DNA from: Rhodospirillales bacterium
GTDB lineage: Bacteria; Pseudomonadota; Alphaproteobacteria; Rhodospirillales; UBA2165
Length of the DNA stretch: 64,000 nt
Direction: 5' to 3'
Assembly (NCBI GenBank): GCA_022823235.1
Contig: JAJDXO010000041.1
Span: 89,795-153,794 of the forward strand
Shown here: piece by piece, positions 15,535-24,874 of the stretch
How positions within the stretch are numbered: position 1 is the first letter of the stretch
Layout: every line of letters begins with the position of its first letter
The notes under the pieces: generated by a model
What the model saw: only the letters and a program-made list of their open reading frames with translations
Told to the model about the DNA's origin: nothing
Databases searched by the model: none
Program-made: the position numbers and the translations under genes

Positions 15535-16958
15535 CGCACTTCCTCCTCACTCCCGTCCTCTCCCACGTTCTCCGACGCATTCCAATCCTCCGGCATACCC
15601 TCGCGCAGCATTTTGAACAGGGACCTCCGAGCGATGTCGAAGCCATCGCAAAACGCCGCGTGAACTCTCTCCGGCGTCAGCTTGTGCAACCGGTTGTGAA
15701 CGATGTCCGATCGCACACCATAGAGTTCCCTCACAGCATCCTTGATTTCCTGCTCGCTTGTCGCATCGCTTGCCAAAAATCTCGCCGCGCGGTTACGCAA
15801 CTTGCGTCCGATGTTGCCCTCGTCCAGCACATACATTCGCTCCAGCGACATCGCGACATCCAGAACCCTGTCGGCCACCGCGAACCGCCCGTCCCTGGCA
15901 AGCGCCTCCGACAGCCGCGTAACGATCGGCGCCATCCTCTCGTAGCGTGCGCTCGTGCGGTTGTGGAACGCCTCAAGCGTTTGTTCCAGTGCTTCTTGGC
16001 CCATCGCCGGACACTCGGCAAGGCCGTCGACGCCCTGAGCCGACCAGCTCTGGTAGAACCCCGGGCTTTGTTCCTCCCGGCCCAGAAGCCGGCCAGCCGA
16101 AGCGTCGGTGCGGTTTGACAACTTGACGAGCGGTGCGACACGCGTAGTGTGACTAACTGCCAGCAGATCCAATAATGCCGCCGCATCAGGGAAAAATGTC
16201 GGCGGCGGCGGTCCCACCGGACCGTTCAAACTGCTTCTTTGCCGGAATTCGGGTCGCCAGCGGAACGGCCGGGCGACCGCGCCCACCGCTCGCCAGTCGT
16301 GGAATCCCGCGAATGACGGAGCGAAGTCCCAGACCGTCTCCTCGTCCACGAACCGCAGCACTTCTTCGTACGGAAGGAGCACCATCCCGTCCTCAACCTC
16401 GATTCTTTCGGACAGGGTAAGGCCATGGAACAACAACATGTCACACGCCACGTCGAGACTTCCGAGTGCCTCTGTTTCCGCCCCGTCTCCGAGCGGCGAG
16501 AGAAATGCGTTCAACTCTCGGAGAGCCCTCCGGAACCCGTCATCCGGCAGCTCCGCGGCCCGCGCCATCAGCCCGGAAATCAGCGTTCCCGCATAGATAT
16601 CCCCGTCGGAACCGAGGATATCCATCGAGAATCGATTGTCGCCGATCAAGCGGCCCGTTACGGCGACCCTCGCGAGCGTCGGATGGGCCAGCAGCGCGTG
16701 CCGCACCGGATCCAGCACCGCGCGCAAGGGCGCGTAGTGCTCTTCCAAATTCCAGGGCCTGCAGTCGCGAACCTCGTCGTAGAGCAGACGCAGATCGTCG
16801 AGCGGGAAAGGCGGAGGTTTGCCATCCCTCAATTTGATTACGCGCGGATACCGTTCCTGATATTCGTGAAGATAGGATTCCTGCACCTGCGTAAGCGCGG
16901 GAAGCAATTGCACCAAGCGCTCGATCCAAGCCTCTGAGTCGAATTCTGCCGAGGTCAC
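15531..16958 (-). CDS. Large protein with C-terminal HEPN-type RNase motif
   Basis: A 475-residue protein whose C-terminal helical region holds R416-S-D-I-V-H421, the R-x4-H signature of HEPN RNases, in the context YGVRSDIVHNRLHKL seen in ApeA-like HEPN domains. The N-terminal 300 residues have no recognised fold and could sense the trigger. HEPN proteins cut RNA, often tRNA, during abortive defence. The GTG start at 16958 overlaps the stop of the NYN gene (GTGA), and its own stop overlaps the next start (TTGA). Coupling to a second RNase-type protein (NYN) suggests a joint RNA-targeting module. The HEPN call rests on the motif and the surrounding helices. Confidence 0.6.
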   Translation of the reverse strand: MTSAEFDSEAWIERLVQLLPALTQVQESYLHEYQERYPRVIKLRDGKPPPFPLDDLRLLYDEVRDCRPWNLEEHYAPLRAVLDPVRHALLAHPTLARVAVTGRLIGDNRFSMDILGSDGDIYAGTLISGLMARAAELPDDGFRRALRELNAFLSPLGDGAETEALGSLDVACDMLLFHGLTLSERIEVEDGMVLLPYEEVLRFVDEETVWDFAPSFAGFHDWRAVGAVARPFRWRPEFRQRSSLNGPVGPPPPTFFPDAAALLDLLAVSHTTRVAPLVKLSNRTDASAGRLLGREEQSPGFYQSWSAQGVDGLAECPAMGQEALEQTLEAFHNRTSARYERMAPIVTRLSEALARDGRFAVADRVLDVAMSLERMYVLDEGNIGRKLRNRAARFLASDATSEQEIKDAVRELYGVRSDIVHNRLHKLTPERVHAAFCDGFDIARRSLFKMLREGMPEDWNASENVGEDGSEEEVR

Positions 16959-17716
16959 GCCCTCGACCTCTTGCCGGCAGCCGATCCCCTTCGTGCAGCA
17001 AGCTTGCGCCGGATACGCACCGCGCCCGAGCTTCCCTTACTGATTTCGAACCCGCCCGACTCCTCGACCAGGGTGCTCAGGTTCCGGCAACCGTAGCTGC
17101 GCGGGTCGAAGTCGGGCACCAAGGCCAGGATTCTCTTGCCTACATCGCTCAGGTTCGCCCAGCCGTCGTCGTCGGAGCCCTCGATCGCCGTCGCGATGAT
17201 CTTCACGGCCTTAGAGGGCCGCTCCGTTCCTTTTCCGGTATTCTCTTCGCCGCTATCCTTATCCGTACCCGCTTCCGTCAGGTTCTCGACATAGATGAAG
17301 CGGTTGCAGGCGTTGCGGAAGGCCTCGACTGCCTTGCGCTCGCCGAAGCCATATACTTCAAGCCCCTCCTCGCGCAGGCGCTGGGCGAGGCGCGTGAAGT
17401 CGCTGTCCGAACTGACCAGCACGACCCCGTCGAGCGTGCGTTTGTACATGAGGTCCATGGCGTCGATCACCAGCGCAATGTCGGAGGCGTTCTTGCCCTT
17501 CGAATTGCTGCGCTGCTGGTGCTGGAGGATCGCCAGGGACTGGATCGCCTTGTTCCAGCCGGAGAGGCGGGAACCCGAAAAGTCCCCGTAGATACGCCGC
17601 ACGTTGGCTTCGCCCAGCTTAACGATCTCGTCGAAGATCGCCTGGGCGTGCTTCGCGCTGGTGTTATCGGCGTCGATCAAAACCGCGAGGCTCTTCGTTT
17701 CCCGGGCTTCAGGCAT
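16955..17716 (-). CDS. NYN-domain (PIN-like) RNase with C-terminal OST-HTH/LOTUS domain
   Basis: A 253-residue LabA-like protein. The NYN domain (about 8-145) shows LIDADN (D15, D17), NASDIALVIDAMDL (D79) and SSDSDF (D104, D106), the acidic cluster of metal-dependent PIN-type RNases. Residues about 185-240 match an OST-HTH/LOTUS RNA-binding domain (WANLSDVGKRIL, then a DFDPRSYG-type block). I use the ATG at 17716 because AAGGAG precedes it; an upstream in-frame start at 17773 lacks one. It leads a three-gene operon with overlapping stop/start codons. LabA-type proteins are usually stand-alone RNases; here the fixed partners point to a dedicated system. Confidence 0.82.
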   Translation of the reverse strand: MPEARETKSLAVLIDADNTSAKHAQAIFDEIVKLGEANVRRIYGDFSGSRLSGWNKAIQSLAILQHQQRSNSKGKNASDIALVIDAMDLMYKRTLDGVVLVSSDSDFTRLAQRLREEGLEVYGFGERKAVEAFRNACNRFIYVENLTEAGTDKDSGEENTGKGTERPSKAVKIIATAIEGSDDDGWANLSDVGKRILALVPDFDPRSYGCRNLSTLVEESGGFEISKGSSGAVRIRRKLAARRGSAAGKRSRA

Positions 17717-18007
17717 TGGCTCTCCTTGCAGGTGCCCCTTCCCGGGGGTCAGCCCGCGCTGCATGTGGATCAAGGTCGCCGGTGGTACTTACGGCCTGGC
17801 CGCCGCTCGCGCAATGCCTTGCCAGCCATTCCGTTTGCCGGACCGCAATTCTCGTCCGATTCCCGTTATAGACGATGAGGTTCCGCAGAGCAGTGGCGCC
17901 CGCTGACGGTTATCGCAACGAGATCGGACTCGACATCGCGCCGGAAGGACTTCACATCGGGTGCGTCACAACCGATAAACTGGGGAGAGAATCCTAAGGA
18001 GGAATCA

Positions 18008-18703
18008 ATGGGTAATCCGCAGCACTATAGTTTGGAACTACCTTCGCGCTGCCTTCAACTGGTGAACGAGCTGTGGCCACTGGTCGAGAAAATTCCGCGA
18101 CGCGACGCCCCGGACCTGGGCCCCTTGACGTCAACATTCTTGATTTCGATTTCCTTTCCTATGATCACGATTCCAGTGGAGCGAATTCAGCGAGCGAGAA
18201 ATGGCGGAGACGAGGCGTACGCCAACGACCGAGAGCTTGATAAACAAGTCACGGCCGCATTCGACGCAGTGTTAAACGGGGCGCTGAAAGATGCGCCCTT
18301 CTACGTATCCGGCCATTGGCGATTTGCTTCTGAGTCCGAAACACTGCCTATCAATATCGCAGATGGCGTTCCTGAATTTATCTCTGACAAATTGAACGAG
18401 GAAGACGCCGAAGCCGCGGCCAGCGAGATGAACGCCTCCCAATGGGTTAGCATAATTCGAAATTCGCTTGCCCATGGAGGAGTAGCATACTTAGACAACG
18501 CCGGCCGGAGTTCCTTCGGGACCCCGATAAAAATGTATGCATTCGTTAGCGGCACGTACGATCAAGAAGGGTGCAAGTGGCCAGCTCCACTCAAGGGCCT
18601 GTACTTCCTTCGAATTGGAGAGGACCAATACCGCGAATTTCTGAACAGATGGGTAGGTTGGCTAGGCGACATTGGCATGCATCGAGGGATGTCCGCAGCT
18701 TAA
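18008..18703 (+). CDS. HEPN-like protein of unknown function
   Basis: A 231-residue, fairly AT-rich gene on the plus strand, preceded by a good AAGGAGG nine bases before the ATG. The only motif I see is IIRNSLAHGG with R151-x4-H156, the active-site pattern of HEPN-fold RNases, within helical sequence near residue 150. The rest is unrecognised. It stands alone in a gap between two minus-strand operons and is codon-poorer in G and C than the backbone genes, suggesting separate acquisition. A role as a toxin or single-gene defence protein is possible but unproven. Confidence 0.6.
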   Translation: MGNPQHYSLELPSRCLQLVNELWPLVEKIPRRDAPDLGPLTSTFLISISFPMITIPVERIQRARNGGDEAYANDRELDKQVTAAFDAVLNGALKDAPFYVSGHWRFASESETLPINIADGVPEFISDKLNEEDAEAAASEMNASQWVSIIRNSLAHGGVAYLDNAGRSSFGTPIKMYAFVSGTYDQEGCKWPAPLKGLYFLRIGEDQYREFLNRWVGWLGDIGMHRGMSAA

Positions 18704-19075
18704 TCGTGGTTTAGTCAGGTCTGGTAAAATTAAATCCAAACCATGACCCCAACGCACTCCACCTGAGTTGATGAGAGCGTGTCCGGTCGGTATCGGACTT
18801 ATAGACGGGAATACCGTGGGTCCGGCATAAATTTGCCCCGCCATTCCGATCCGCATCAGGGGCGCTTGGGACCCGCTTCCCAACACGGATCGAGAGGTTT
18901 CGACGCAGCGGTTGCCTAAAGTCCTCTCATGTCGAGCGTGAAGGGTATGGGCGGGGATTCCCAATTTTAGCATTGGAATAAAATTTTCCTGCCCTTTTCG
19001 TTACAAGGAATACGTTGCATATTGAGGGGAGAAGGGTTATTGTTTCTCTCGATATGTAACGAAATGGAGGGATTG
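18704..19075. other. Intergenic region with a terminator-like inverted repeat
   Basis: No gene is supported here. Around 18949-18998 there is an imperfect inverted repeat: GGGC and AATTTTA on the left, TAAAATT and GCCC on the right, followed by TTTT, with an interrupted stem. It could terminate the HEPN-like gene upstream. The sequence just before 19076 is AT-rich and may hold the next gene's promoter. Confidence 0.35.
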
Positions 19076-19720
19076 ATGGCTCCAAGAGCAGCTTACGGGG
19101 ACTCACCTTTGTCGCCTGCGGAACGAGTGCGGAGAAGCCGTTGGGCCAACAGGGTCGAAGACACAGCCGATAGGCTCCTAGACTTACTTAACCAGTCTCC
19201 CGACCCACTACCGCGCAACCCTCAAATCCCCCCAGAGCTAACTGATAAACTAAAGCCGTTTGTCGTTGAGATCGAAAACGAAACATCCGGGCATTCAGTT
19301 GTAACCCGGATCCTCTCTCCAGGAAATGGAAACCAATCCGCAAACAAGAAAATTGCGATGACATTTGTATCCAAATATTTTGACGCGAAGCAAATTGATA
19401 CTCGTACTGTCGAAACTTGTGACTATGGGACCTGTCATGTCGCTGCATTCACTCACGAGAAGGGTGCGATGATCAATGCTCCCAACCGCGGCAGCGGTAA
19501 ATTTGGAAGTCGCCCATGGCATTCGAGGGATCACTTCATAATGTTTCGAGACGTTGGAGATGGATCATGCATTGTTTATGTCTCCAGGATTGAGCCGCTA
19601 TTTGATAAACGCACTATCGGTCGGGCGGGAGTATCATGGGAAGACGTTGAAATGCTGTGTACGGATTGTTTTCCAATTAGCGCTGAAGAGGTCCTCAGGG
19701 TCCTGGACTCAACAGACTAG
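19076..19720 (+). CDS. Unknown soluble protein
   Basis: I do not recognise this 214-residue protein. The start at 19076 (MAPRAAYGDSPLSPAERVRR) is chosen over in-frame sequence from 19022 because GGAGGG lies four bases upstream. The N-terminal stretch is basic and helical, of the SPAERxRR type common in phage and DNA-binding proteins. Two cysteine-containing patches (ETCDYGTCHVAAF and LCTDCFP) occur but do not form an obvious zinc site. The gene is AT-rich compared with the backbone and ends 32 bases before the convergent helicase stop. It could be cargo linked to the HEPN-like gene before it, but the 370-base gap argues against a shared transcript. Confidence 0.6.
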   Translation: MAPRAAYGDSPLSPAERVRRSRWANRVEDTADRLLDLLNQSPDPLPRNPQIPPELTDKLKPFVVEIENETSGHSVVTRILSPGNGNQSANKKIAMTFVSKYFDAKQIDTRTVETCDYGTCHVAAFTHEKGAMINAPNRGSGKFGSRPWHSRDHFIMFRDVGDGSCIVYVSRIEPLFDKRTIGRAGVSWEDVEMLCTDCFPISAEEVLRVLDSTD

Positions 19721-19751
19721 ACGGTAGCTGTTATTTCGATGTCGACCATTT

Positions 19752-22700
19752 TCACAACTGGCCGAATACCTCTGGAAATTTTTGCGCCTGCTTCAGCAAT
19801 GGCTCATCGTATCTAATCGCAATACTGCGAAATCCGTGGTTCTCCAACGCAGAACGCAATTCCATGTCTTTGGCGCTCTGTGTGTCCTCGTCGTGCGCGG
19901 GACCATCGACAAATATACAAACACCCGGCCTACCGTCCCGCTCATAAAAGAAGTCGGTTTGCACCGCGATTGAGTCGCTTGGCCGGTGTTGGGCGAGATC
20001 CGGGAGTTTGGCTCCCGCTTCATATAGTGTATCCAAAAATTCGCGTTCCAGAGATGATGCGGGGTCGATCCGTTCGAGAAGCCATTCATATTGCTCATCT
20101 GGCGACCTCCCGGCCCCCTCGGCCTGAACGTCTGAGCGAGACAAGGTCAGCAAAAAATCGGCAACAACAAACCGGTCTAGAAACTTGTGATCTAACTGGT
20201 TGGAATAGCTGAGGAGACAGTCGTAGCATGCCGCTGAACACCGGCTGTTCCACTCTGGTTCCGGTTCTCCGGTATCTGGATCGAAATGCAGAACTGACAA
20301 CGCACGCCGCGCCAGCAATTTCATGACGTCTGGATCATCAACCAAACGCTCCCAAATCCCGATGCCGCCCTCCGCGGCTTCCCAAAATAAGATGCGTCTA
20401 TGTTCTCCCCGGCCGATTATCTCTACGGCTATCTCCTGCTCTTCGACCTGGTATTCGATCTGCATCGCACGTTGAATCGCGTAAGCGAATGACCGCAAAA
20501 ACCCCTCGAAATTTTCCTCGGGAAGCTCACAGGTCATGAGCCCGATGTTCTTTATGTCTCGAACGAACGGAGTGATCCCGGCAATGGGCGCCGAAAAGGG
20601 GGAGTCGCTATCGAAATCATCCAGTTCCGCTCTGGCAAGCCACCTACCAGTGGCTTGGTCGATCGTAAATCCCGATGGCTCCGATGAACGACGCCACCCA
20701 TGGTTGATCCGCCATAGCTCGGCGTTAGGAACATTTGTAAGAGAGACTAGGGGTTCATCTGCCCCGGTACGGCACCAACTTATTCGCCGACCGCCGACCC
20801 CATCCACCTGGCGATAGTGGGTGGTAACGTTATACCCCTCTCGAACCCTCTCTTCCTCTTCCGATGATATTCGGACGTAACGAGACAGCCGAACGGCTGG
20901 TTGCTCCAAGAGCTTTTGAGGAAACTCACAACTCGACGCATCCAATCGGGTTCCGCAATTGGTGCACAAGTCGACGGAGGAGGCTTCATCTGGGTGGATA
21001 TAATTGCATTCCAAACATGTCTTGGCATGGCGCAACTGCTCCTCGAAACCTCCCACAGGCATCACGCAAGAGGATACTCGATGCTTGCGGCCCTCGTGAT
21101 AGACCGTGTTACCGGGCCCAAACTCTGAGAGTGCGAGGAAACGAGGCCTGACGATAGTGTGAGTCTTATTTGTCGAGGAAACCAGCGCCCGCACCGGCAG
21201 CCTTGGGAAGTTGTAGCCGGGAATGAAGCCTTCGCTTGCCAGGTAGCGGTACGTGTAAAAATCCGACTCGGACTGCTGCCCCATGTTAAGTAGCAGCTCG
21301 ATCTCCCGCCGAGAGGTTTCCTGGATTCTTCTCGCCCGCTCTCTCTCCTCCCGGTCTCGACTTCGATCTTCAATTCGCCGCGCGTCATCACGTTGTTCAC
21401 AGGTGGACCGGTAGAGAGAACGCCAGCGTTCAAACGCAGCATCGAAATCAGTTGGTGCGTCTCGAACGAATTCCTTGATCCAGTCATCGCTAAGCCAGTC
21501 AGGCCTGGCCACCTCGTGCTCCACCGACTGCGCCAAATTCTGACAAACACTAATTATGGAGGCCGTCATCGTGTCTGATGAAGCTGCTGCTGCTTGTATT
21601 TCGGGTAGGAGTGGCAATGCAGCTTCATTGAGGTCCAAAACATCACCAATAGAGCTTTCCAGTCCCAATCCTGTTTCCCTCAGCCATACCGAGTGCAAAT
21701 GGGCCTCTACGAGTTCACGGTTCGACAGGTCCAGCCTCGGCGGGGCGACCGCACCGGCGATCATCTCAACCTTGTTCCGATACTGGTACTGGTCGTGGGA
21801 GTTGCCTTGGCTTGCGAACGCCATGACTAGTGCGGGCCGTCCTCCCCGACCTGCACGCCCGCTTCGCTGTGCATAGTTAGCCGGTGTCGGCGGGATGTTC
21901 CGCATGTGGACCACCGAGAGATCGCTGATATCGATACCCAGTTCCATTGTGGGCGAACAACAAAGGACTGAGATTTTTCCCACCCGAAATTCCCGCTCCC
22001 GAGCCTCTCTATCGTCCGCTGCAACTTGGCCGGTATGTTCGGAGGCGGAGAGACGCGACAACGAACGCGCGCCCTCGGTATAGAGCTTCACAAAATGTTG
22101 GTTCGGCGGCCGCGCGGTAAGGTCATCCCGGATAAGATGAAGCGATTTGCCTCTGACGGGATCCGGTCCGGGCGGAGAACCATCTCCTGGTTGCCAGATC
22201 AGGGCAGTATCCATGATCTGGATTGAATATGGTTGTCCGCGTACTTCATGAACGGTCAGAATCTGGCCGCGAAGCGCTTCAACAATTCCCCTGACTAAAT
22301 CGTCAGTCAGTTCAGCACCCAGGTTTTCGTCGATATTCCAAGTCCTGCGAGACCTCAGATAGCGCCCGATTGCCGAGCGCCAGCCAAGCCGCATGGCGAT
22401 ATTCCGATCGCCTCTTCGTTGCTCTATCTCCGGTAGGAGCGCGACGGCGCCTCGGCGAAGCCGGTCGCGTTCGTCGAGTCCCCAGGGCTCGCGAAAGTCA
22501 TTGCTTAATCGATTGACGAGGCTTCGGGTGTGGTTCTCCTCAAGGCAATTGGCTCGAATGACCAAAACGCTGCGAAGGTGATTCAGGATTGCCTTCAAGA
22601 TCCGGAAACGAAGCCCGCGTTCGGCAGAATTCATCATGGGAACCGCGGACCAGGTATCGTCGTCATCCGCAATCGCACTTAGTCCGTCGTACTCGACGGT

Positions 22701-24869
22701 CATGAGCCCGCATTGTTCGAGGTTCGGCTGTGCAACCCTCCACGCCCTGGCCAGATCCTCGAATGCCCGGTACTCGAACAGATCTATCATGCCGCTGCGG
22801 GCTCGCTCATATCCCGGCCCGCCATCCACAGGCTCACGCATGAAAAGCTCGGGGGCAGGGTCGAGAGCATCGAAAATCGCAGCCCCGACCTGATCACCGG
22901 TCAACTGTCCGCGCTGATTAAGCGCAGCAACCAGCGCGTGCCGCAAAAGTACCACTTGCGTAAAGTCGTTGAGGTGACCGGCCTGTAGCGCGGCATCTTG
23001 GCGGTTGTCGGTAAAACTCAGCAACTTCTCGGCATCCGCCGGTACCTGTTCGTCCTCTCGAAGGCCTGTCACCGCAGCGGCGCCGACAACCGTAGTCGCG
23101 GTCGAACGGCCTGTTTGGCTCAATGTCACCAGTTTCGTGAACTCGCTTCGCTGCCGGAGGTCGTATGAAGCTCGGCACCGCAGACACATCATTAGCGGCC
23201 TCGGCGTCCACCACGCCGCGTTCCCGCTCGCCGTTTCAACACGCGACACACTTCCGTCTGCCTCGATCCACATCTGCTGCGGCAAATGCGGTTGATAACG
23301 TTCTTTCACCCGAGGGCCGCTCTTTCGCCACTCAAGCCAGTTGTCCGGCAGCTCCTCTTCTCCCGGGTTCCATAACTGGCCATCCTCGAGCGCCACGTAG
23401 CCGGCTTCACCGTCCATATCCTCATCGGATGCATTGAGGAGCGGCGAGCGTGGCGTCAAACGCTCATTCTGATTTTCAGTCGTCAGCGTTGCTAGGTAGT
23501 ACTCTTGTCCGCATTCGCGGCAAAAGGATAAGGGAAATAGGACTTCCCGTTCTTCGCCTTCACCCGATGCGTAAAACTGGGCTTCGGTGGTGAGTTGACG
23601 CTCGTTCTGATCTCCAATAGTCGCAAATACGCTGGAGCCGGAAGAGAGGAATTGATGAATCCGAAAGGCGAAGGCAGGCTCCCCGCTTTCGAGGCGAACT
23701 CTACTCGCGGCATCAATGGCCGCCCTGAGTTTTGACTCACAGAATTCAGCGTCCAGACCAGACGCAGCCGACAACTGGCCGACCCCATCGGCAAAACTGA
23801 TCGGCCGTCTACGAACCAACCGGTCGTCCTGTTGATCAAGTCCAAAAGTTGCCTCGGCCCAGCTGATTAGAGGATGGCCGGTTACCTGATCGGCAACCTC
23901 TGACGGCGGATCCATCTCAACCGCTGCCGCGATATCATTCGATTCGACAGGTGGTTCCACGGACGCGATCCGTTGGAGCGTCTCGTCGACCACGTTGCCA
24001 TCGGGGATTGTGACGCCGAACAGTCGCCCCCCGACCTCGGCGATTTTGCTTCGACGGGCGTTCCTGTCCCCCTCCGATACCAATGTCGCCGAGGTCCCGA
24101 CACACAAAAGATCGTCCCGGTCCGCGCGTTGTCGTAGGCGGCGCATCAGCATGGCGACGTCGGCGCCTTGCCGACCCCGGTAAACATGGATCTCATCCAT
24201 AGTGAGAAACGCAAGATCTCGGGTTGCCTGCTGAACCAGCACTCGGTCATAGGGCCGGATCAGCATATATTCGAGCATCACGTAGTTGGTCAGCAGGATA
24301 TGCGGAGGATTGTTGAGGAGTTGCTCACGCGCCTCGCGCTGGACATCACCGGTGTACTTGCCGAACGTGATGGGACAGTCGTCGGGCCAATTCCGCTCTC
24401 GAAACTGCTCCAGGGCCTCCAACTGGCTGTTGACCAGCGCGTTCATGGGATAGACGACAATTGCCCTCACCGCCGCGCGTTCAGGTTCATTCCGAAAAAT
24501 GTGATCCACAATTGGGATCATGTAGGTGAGGCTCTTTCCCGACCCGGTCCCTGTCGAGACGATATAAGGCTCCCGCCTGCGAGCGGCGGCCAGGGCCTCT
24601 TCCTGGTGTCGGTGAAGGCGCAAGTCTTCCCCAAAGTACCGCGCTGTTTCAGAGGTGATCTCGCCCGCCCGGGACAACTCGCCAAGCGTTCTCCCGCTGG
24701 CGTAAGCGGGATTTAGCTGGAGAACGGCGTCAGGCCAAAGTTCGCCTTTCTCGAGATGTTCATTGACGAACTGCTCAATTCGAGGGTCGAGAATATTGAT
24801 AAAACTCTCGACGTAGCTCCTGTAGTCGCCAACAACCTTCTCCCGGAGATCAAAGACGTCGAAGGGCAT
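19752..24869 (-). CDS. Giant SF2 helicase with DUF1998 and C-terminal nuclease-like domain
   Basis: A 1705-residue protein. The helicase core has VSTGTGSGKS (K112), a DEIH box near residue 225 (MDEIHVYRGRQGADVAML) and GTSATL; motifs V-VI follow midway (MELGIDI, then YAQRSGRAGRGG). CRECGQEYY is a zinc-knuckle typical of this family. A DUF1998/MZB-type block lies at about 1540-1570 (CSAACYDCLLSYSNQLDH). The last 80 residues (TDFFYERDGRPGVCIFVDG, then KDMELR) resemble a Vsr/PD-(D/E)xK nuclease core. It combines what DISARM splits into DrmA (helicase) and DrmB (DUF1998), and also resembles Druantia DruE. It is the last gene of a five-gene minus-strand operon, five bases after the metalloprotease gene. 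Confidence 0.85.
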   Translation of the reverse strand: MPFDVFDLREKVVGDYRSYVESFINILDPRIEQFVNEHLEKGELWPDAVLQLNPAYASGRTLGELSRAGEITSETARYFGEDLRLHRHQEEALAAARRREPYIVSTGTGSGKSLTYMIPIVDHIFRNEPERAAVRAIVVYPMNALVNSQLEALEQFRERNWPDDCPITFGKYTGDVQREAREQLLNNPPHILLTNYVMLEYMLIRPYDRVLVQQATRDLAFLTMDEIHVYRGRQGADVAMLMRRLRQRADRDDLLCVGTSATLVSEGDRNARRSKIAEVGGRLFGVTIPDGNVVDETLQRIASVEPPVESNDIAAAVEMDPPSEVADQVTGHPLISWAEATFGLDQQDDRLVRRRPISFADGVGQLSAASGLDAEFCESKLRAAIDAASRVRLESGEPAFAFRIHQFLSSGSSVFATIGDQNERQLTTEAQFYASGEGEEREVLFPLSFCRECGQEYYLATLTTENQNERLTPRSPLLNASDEDMDGEAGYVALEDGQLWNPGEEELPDNWLEWRKSGPRVKERYQPHLPQQMWIEADGSVSRVETASGNAAWWTPRPLMMCLRCRASYDLRQRSEFTKLVTLSQTGRSTATTVVGAAAVTGLREDEQVPADAEKLLSFTDNRQDAALQAGHLNDFTQVVLLRHALVAALNQRGQLTGDQVGAAIFDALDPAPELFMREPVDGGPGYERARSGMIDLFEYRAFEDLARAWRVAQPNLEQCGLMTVEYDGLSAIADDDDTWSAVPMMNSAERGLRFRILKAILNHLRSVLVIRANCLEENHTRSLVNRLSNDFREPWGLDERDRLRRGAVALLPEIEQRRGDRNIAMRLGWRSAIGRYLRSRRTWNIDENLGAELTDDLVRGIVEALRGQILTVHEVRGQPYSIQIMDTALIWQPGDGSPPGPDPVRGKSLHLIRDDLTARPPNQHFVKLYTEGARSLSRLSASEHTGQVAADDREAREREFRVGKISVLCCSPTMELGIDISDLSVVHMRNIPPTPANYAQRSGRAGRGGRPALVMAFASQGNSHDQYQYRNKVEMIAGAVAPPRLDLSNRELVEAHLHSVWLRETGLGLESSIGDVLDLNEAALPLLPEIQAAAASSDTMTASIISVCQNLAQSVEHEVARPDWLSDDWIKEFVRDAPTDFDAAFERWRSLYRSTCEQRDDARRIEDRSRDREERERARRIQETSRREIELLLNMGQQSESDFYTYRYLASEGFIPGYNFPRLPVRALVSSTNKTHTIVRPRFLALSEFGPGNTVYHEGRKHRVSSCVMPVGGFEEQLRHAKTCLECNYIHPDEASSVDLCTNCGTRLDASSCEFPQKLLEQPAVRLSRYVRISSEEEERVREGYNVTTHYRQVDGVGGRRISWCRTGADEPLVSLTNVPNAELWRINHGWRRSSEPSGFTIDQATGRWLARAELDDFDSDSPFSAPIAGITPFVRDIKNIGLMTCELPEENFEGFLRSFAYAIQRAMQIEYQVEEQEIAVEIIGRGEHRRILFWEAAEGGIGIWERLVDDPDVMKLLARRALSVLHFDPDTGEPEPEWNSRCSAACYDCLLSYSNQLDHKFLDRFVVADFLLTLSRSDVQAEGAGRSPDEQYEWLLERIDPASSLEREFLDTLYEAGAKLPDLAQHRPSDSIAVQTDFFYERDGRPGVCIFVDGPAHDEDTQSAKDMELRSALENHGFRSIAIRYDEPLLKQAQKFPEVFGQL

Positions 24870-24874
24870 GCGAG

